Below are positions 50,101-56,100 of a stretch of 64,000 bases of DNA, one piece after another. The notes beneath the pieces are model-generated. The model ran no database searches. It was not told the origin of the DNA and was given only the letters and a program-made list of their open reading frames with translations. Numbering within the stretch: position 1 is the first letter of the stretch; every line of letters starts with the position of its first letter. This DNA comes from Aedes albopictus (lineage: Eukaryota > Arthropoda > Insecta > Diptera > Culicidae). Made by a program: the position numbers and the translations under genes. The DNA lies in contig NC_085136.1 in assembly GCF_035046485.1 (NCBI RefSeq), forward strand, positions 78,881,734 to 78,945,733. The letters are read 5' to 3'.

Positions 50101-53100
50101 CATTGTTCACGTACGTAAAACGTATTGTGCTGAACCCAAAAGGCGAGGGAAAATACGAGGAAAAACGCCTGCACTATGGGAATTGTTTTGCCGTTCTCAA
50201 TATGAAAACAAGCTATTATACGTGACTCCAGAGCCAAAACATATACGCGGCTGTACGATTACAGCTCTATATCTAACATCGTTTGGGAAGTTTGAGACAA
50301 CTTCAGGTTCTCTGGCATATATTAAGCAGCCATTGCATAGCATACAAAGTAAAGCACATTGATATTAAATGAATGAAATTTTCATTCTCTTGTCGTCGTC
50401 GTTCCTTTTAATTCTGGAATGTTTTGTTTTCGCTTAAGTAACTCAGTTAGTACCGAAGCGAAGAGCGTGTGAAATCGCTGAAGCATTAAAGGGGTGAACA
50501 GAAGTATTTTTTTTTAGTCTGGTTGAACCCACCACCAGCACTCGTCCAATTAATCAATTATTCAATCGCGCGCGGTCTTGGTTCGTTAGGGCCCGCGCGC
50601 AAAGATCAAAGGCGAGATATGCAGACTTGGGAGTGGTCGGGCTGAAGAGCGTTCACATATTCCACTTTTTGATGATTAACTTTTATGGCCAGGAGATCTA
50701 GATCTATCTACCGGAGAGATGGTGCAGTTGCAACCTAAGGATGCACAATGAAGGGGTTTCATTAGTATGCGTAGGCATGGCTGAGGACGTTCTGAATCCT
50801 GTACGTTTCTTCGGAGGAAGTGTAGCTATTTATTATGTGGAAACTTTTTTCAAGAGGTGCTCATTACGGGCCTTACGGAAAAATGTAAATTAGAAAACAT
50901 AGAACGTAATAAGGTAATTGTGATAAGACGAAATTACAATTTTGTGAATAATTTGGTTAAATATAAATGACCACAAATTCTGTAAACTTCCAAAAGGTGT
51001 TTCTTTCGGGATTCCTGAATTTATTTCTTACAGAATTGTTAATATAGGGTATTCTAATAGTATTGTAATTAATTGTTTTTTTTTTCATTTAAATGTTGAA
51101 AAAGCAGATTTCACTACTTTCTAATTTTTGCAGTATTTTTGAGGTTTGAATAGTTTTGAATTAAGAAATTTATACCAATAGGATCTTGCACCATTTTGGC
51201 AGGTGTACCTTAGCATGAGACACGCTTGTATGGAAAAAATAAATCCTCGCTCCAGTCGACTTTTTGGATTCCATTTAGGTACCATATGAACTGTACAAAA
51301 TTTCAGTGCAATCGGTGATACTATAATTTAGCGCAAGTGGTTCAAAGATTGCATAGGATTTACTATGGGAAAAGATTTCTGATTGGATTCACCAAATGCT
51401 CAAAAACCGACATCTCTTCACGACATTGCGTCAAGCAGCGATTAGGAAATTGAGTGTTTGTGGATGCCCCCAAGGGGGAGTCTTATCGCCACTTTAGTGG
51501 AATCTCGTAGCAGATACGCTATCGAGACAACTCAATAATAGCGGTTTTCCTACTTATGGTTTTGCCGACGACTACCTAAAATTGTTAGTCGGTATGCGCA
51601 TCAGCACCCTTTTCGACCCGAAGCAAAACGCTCTTCAGGTAGTTGAGGGTTGGTGTCGCCAATATGGCCTTTCGGCAAATCCGAGTAAACATCTATTGAT
51701 TGTTTCACGGAAAAGCGAAACCGTAATGGTGTTCGACCTTTGCGTCTTTTTGATTGTGAAATCAATGTGACCGCTTTCCTGGACACCTCACATTGAGTTC
51801 AGAATCAAGAAAGCTTGTATGGCTTTCGGGCAATGCTGGCGAACCTTTGGTACAACTTGGGCTCTAAAACCCAAGTATATCGAATGGATCTACACAACTG
51901 TTGTTCGGTCAATATTGGCCTATGGATGTCTTGTGTGGTGGCAAAAGGTCGAAATGAGAACGATCCCATCAAAGTTAGGCCATCTCCAAAGATGGCGATG
52001 TCCGGAGCGGTCTCTTCAACTCCCACGGCAGCGCTCGAAGTTCTCTTTGACGTTGCTCCACAACACATTCATCTCAAACAAGAAGCACTTTCTTGCACTT
52101 ACCGTCTACGGGTACTCGGTCTACTAGAGGAAACTCCTGTGAATCGCACATCGACTCACACCTCGTTGTTTCCACTTTTGATGAATTGGGACAAAGTTGT
52201 GCTTGCTCCAAGTGATTTTACAATTGCTTGTAATTTCACATATAGGACATTTTCCACGATATTCCCTTCCCGGGAAGAGTGGACATCTGGATATCTGGAA
52301 AGAAGTATTTCAGACTGCATCGCATGTTACACTGATGGCTCCCTTCTCGAAGGTTGAGCAGGTGCTGGTGTTTATTCTCGTGAGCTAAGGCTGAATCAAT
52401 CTTACTCACTTGGTAGACACTGCACCGTTTTTCAGTCCGAAATCTTTGCTCTTATGTGCGGAGTGCATTCAGCACTTCAGCAGCACGTACTGGGCAAAGT
52501 AATATACTTCTGTTCAGATAGCCAGGCTGCTATTACAGCACTTGCTTCGGCCAACTCTAGGTCGAAGATAGTTATCGCTTGTCGAACTCAAATCGAAGAG
52601 CTGAATTCAGCAAACGCTGTTTACCTTGTATGGGTACCTGGCCATTCTTCCATCGCTGGAAATGAATTGGCTGATGAGTTAGCTCGCACTTGAGCATCAC
52701 ATGACATCATTGGTCCTGAGCCAGCTATTCCGATATCGAAGTGTTGGGTAAAGCTTCAGATTCACACCTGGGCTGCCACTCAACACAGACAATACTGGAA
52801 TAGTTTGGGGTCATATCGTCAAGCCAAATTGTATTATACTGAGCCATCTCCAAGGGTGGCGAAGTATCTAACAAATCTGTCAAAGCAGAATTGCAACATT
52901 CTGGTCAAAGTATTGACTGGCCACTGCCGACTCAGCTATCACATGGCGAATATTTAGCAAGCTGATTCATTTGCATGTCATAACTGTGAATGCGATTATG
53001 GAACTTCGTATCATTTGATATGTAACTGTCCAATTTTTGCGCAACTGCGTTTCCGAGTATTCGGTAAACAATTATTATTAAGTGAAACTTACTTCAGATA

Positions 53101-56100
53101 AGTGTTATCAGTTTCGTACCTTTTAAAAGGTACGAAACTGATTGCACTCATTCGAAGAGGGTATTCTGCTTAGAGGGTTCGAAAACTCGGTACAAGATTA
53201 CATCAGGTACCTGAATCTTCAGGATATTCTGATGTTCTTAACTCGCTGTGGTAAAAAGCTATAGGCTCTCTTTCGCTGTATGCGTTATTACAGTGGACTT
53301 TTCAGGGCGCTGTTTGAGCCCATTGTGGTAGCTAATGCGTTAGTATCCTCTTCCAGGGTACTTTTCCTATTTCCCTACCTGTCCTTATCTCCATCCTTAT
53401 CGTTATTTCCTTCCTTTTCCCTCAGGTAGATGATGAAATAGGCTATTATTTTGGCGATGGCACAAATGTCCCAAATGGAGGATAAAGTGCCTCTGGAGCC
53501 GGCCTTCTGATACCTGATGCATTAGACGTACTCGTACCGGATGAAATGATCTCAAGCTCGAGCTCAAGCGTGACCAGGAACGCACAAATGCCTGCCGGAA
53601 GAGATCCTTGGCGAGGGTCTCGAGGTGAGGGCTTTTACAGCGGAGGCTATTCTGACGGTGAAGAGCCAAGATGAGATCACGGACACAGAAGAGCTCGTTG
53701 GGGCACTTGCGGCAACAGTGCCAGGTGCAGGTGGTCACTGCAGCCTTTCGGCAACGAAAAAGGCCGGCAGGGACACAGGTAGCCTTGGTACAGCTACCTG
53801 TGGTGGACGCAAAAAAAATCCGTTAAAATAGGGAACCACAAGGTGGGCTGGTCAGTATGCCAACTGACCTTGCACGAGCCACCGAAGGTTTGCTTCAGGT
53901 GTCTGGAACCAGGACACAAGTCAGGGTACTGCATAGGCCCTGACAGGAGCAAACTGTGAAGACGAGGCGAAGTCCATAAGGCACAAGGCTGTATTGGTCC
54001 ACCCACGTGTTCGATTTGTTCCGGGAAATCCGTGAACAGCAAGCTCCCAATGGGAGGGTCCAAGGTGCACGACCTTCAGAGAGCCGTAGCTGACAAATCA
54101 CAGTGCCGTTAACGAAGCTGAACCTGAAGCACTGTGACGCAGCCCACGAACTGCTTTGTCAGGCAGTTTCTGAGTGGGGGACGGATATTGCCATCTGGCG
54201 GACCCATATGGGTCGATATATCGATATATCGAGTACCTGCTTGCAACGGCAGGTGTTGGTGTTTACTACCTACAAGTGCTTCGTGGTCTCCAAAGTAAAC
54301 AAGATCTTTATCTGTAGCTGTTATGCATATCCGTAGTGGTCGATCGAGCAGTTTACACTGATTCCCGGAGACCCGACGACATATAGACCAATATGCTTGA
54401 TCGACACGGCGGGGAAGGTGCTCGAAAAGATCATCCTCAACAGAATGTTGAGACACACCGAGGGTGTAAATGGTGTCTCGAGCAACCAGTTCGGATTCCG
54501 GAAGGGGAGGTCGACCGTAGACGCTATCCTATCGGTTACAAAAACAGCCGAGATAGCGCTCCATCACAAAAGGACGGGGATTCGTTACTGTGCAGTAGTG
54601 ACTCTGGATGTAAGGAACGCGTACCCGGATACCTGTACAAGATTCTCGGAAGTTACTTCCAGAATCGAGTACTAGTTTACAACACAGAGGTGGGTCGGAA
54701 GTGCTTTCACATAAGTCCACCAAGGTTCCATGCTTGATCCCGAGAGTAGAAGTTGGGCTAGCAGGCACCATGGGGGAAATAACATTCTACCTGACTCTGA
54801 TCCTTTCCAGCAATGATAGCTTCTGACAGTATCTACATCGTTTCGGTCATGCGGGTTCTCCCGAATGTCCGGCTTGTGCTGGTTTAGAGGAAAAGGCGGA
54901 ACACGTTTTGTTCGTGTGCCCGCGTTTTCGCACAATGCGTGACCGCATGCTTGCCACATGCGGGGAGGACACAACTCCGGACAATCTTGTCCAGAGGAAG
55001 TGTAGGGATGAGTTTGGCTGGAATGCCGGCTATCACTCACATCGCCTGCGGCTACAGAGGAGGTGGCGCGTGGACTCGCTAGTTCAGCTAGTTCAGATGA
55101 AATTCAAGAATTGGTCCAAAGGTTCAGAGTTGGCTACGTAGATCATACTGGTGCGCTGCGGTCGGAATCGACCTATACAGCGATTAAGTGGCCGTGAGGA
55201 GAACATCCCGGTAGCGGTGCTGTCGTGGCGTCGGTCTACTGGGTTGGAACCGAGCGGTTGGGATGGGGTCCCCGGCAAGGTCGGGGCAGGTGGAGGCCCC
55301 ATGTCGGCACGTCCTTCTGTGTGCTGGCTGATAAGGCCTTACTAGCGGGAAGGTCCAATTGCTGTGCACGTGGTATCAGTTCTTGATATTTGCTGTGCAG
55401 TTGGAACTTAGAACGCATATAACCTTGAGGGTGCAAGTCATATCTGAAATCATTACTGGCTTTATGTTTTCACTGACTTTTTCCGTTCAATCAACGGTAC
55501 GGAGAGCTTTCACTCCGTTACGAACGACAACGGCCCGAGATTAGTCAACTTTGCTGCTGGTAGGGGGCCATTAGTAGCACCTACTTTGCTCGCAAGGATA
55601 TCCGCAGACATACATACCTGGCGACACCAAAATGGCGAAGTTCTCAACCAAATCGACCATGTGCTGGTAGATAGTCGACATTTCTCGGACGTCATTGGTG
55701 TTAAAACTTTTAGGGGTTCCAACATCGACTCAGATAACTATCTCGTAGTAAGTAGAATTCGAGCTCGCTTATCAACCATGTCGAACTCTAGGAATCAACG
55801 ATCGATGCGTTTCTACATCCAGCGGTTTTAAGCAGATAGCGCGGTTACTGGCTATCACCGGAAGCTGGACAAGCGTGAAAGTCTATCCACGGAGCAAGTG
55901 GAACCTCCAACGCTAGACGAGGTCAATACAGCCATTAGAGGACTGAAAAACGACAAGGCTGCTGGGAAGGACGAGCTTCTCAAGCACAGCAGTGGGCAGC
56001 TGTATAAACTCTTACACCGTATTATGTTGATGATATGGGAAGAGGAAGAAATTGCCTGCTAGTTTGTTGGATGGTTTCATTTTCCCTACAAGAAAGGGCA

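Larger units (their letters stand above)
51400..53240 (+). mobile_element. Degenerate non-LTR retrotransposon (RT, RNase H, zinc-knuckle tail)
   Basis: Translation in three alternating frames gives the RT end ([12 protein letters not shown], then [13 protein letters not shown] with FADD at about 51566, then [20 protein letters not shown]), RNase H (52320-52690) and a CCHC-like tail ([18 protein letters not shown], about 52975). 5'-truncated and broken by stops. Similar in layout to the element at 1-1330 but a different family by sequence. Confidence 0.8.

Noticed and set aside
50060..50362. 100-codon ORF as a possible gene
   Set aside because: No recognisable domain, no splice or promoter context, lies in a repeat-rich intron.
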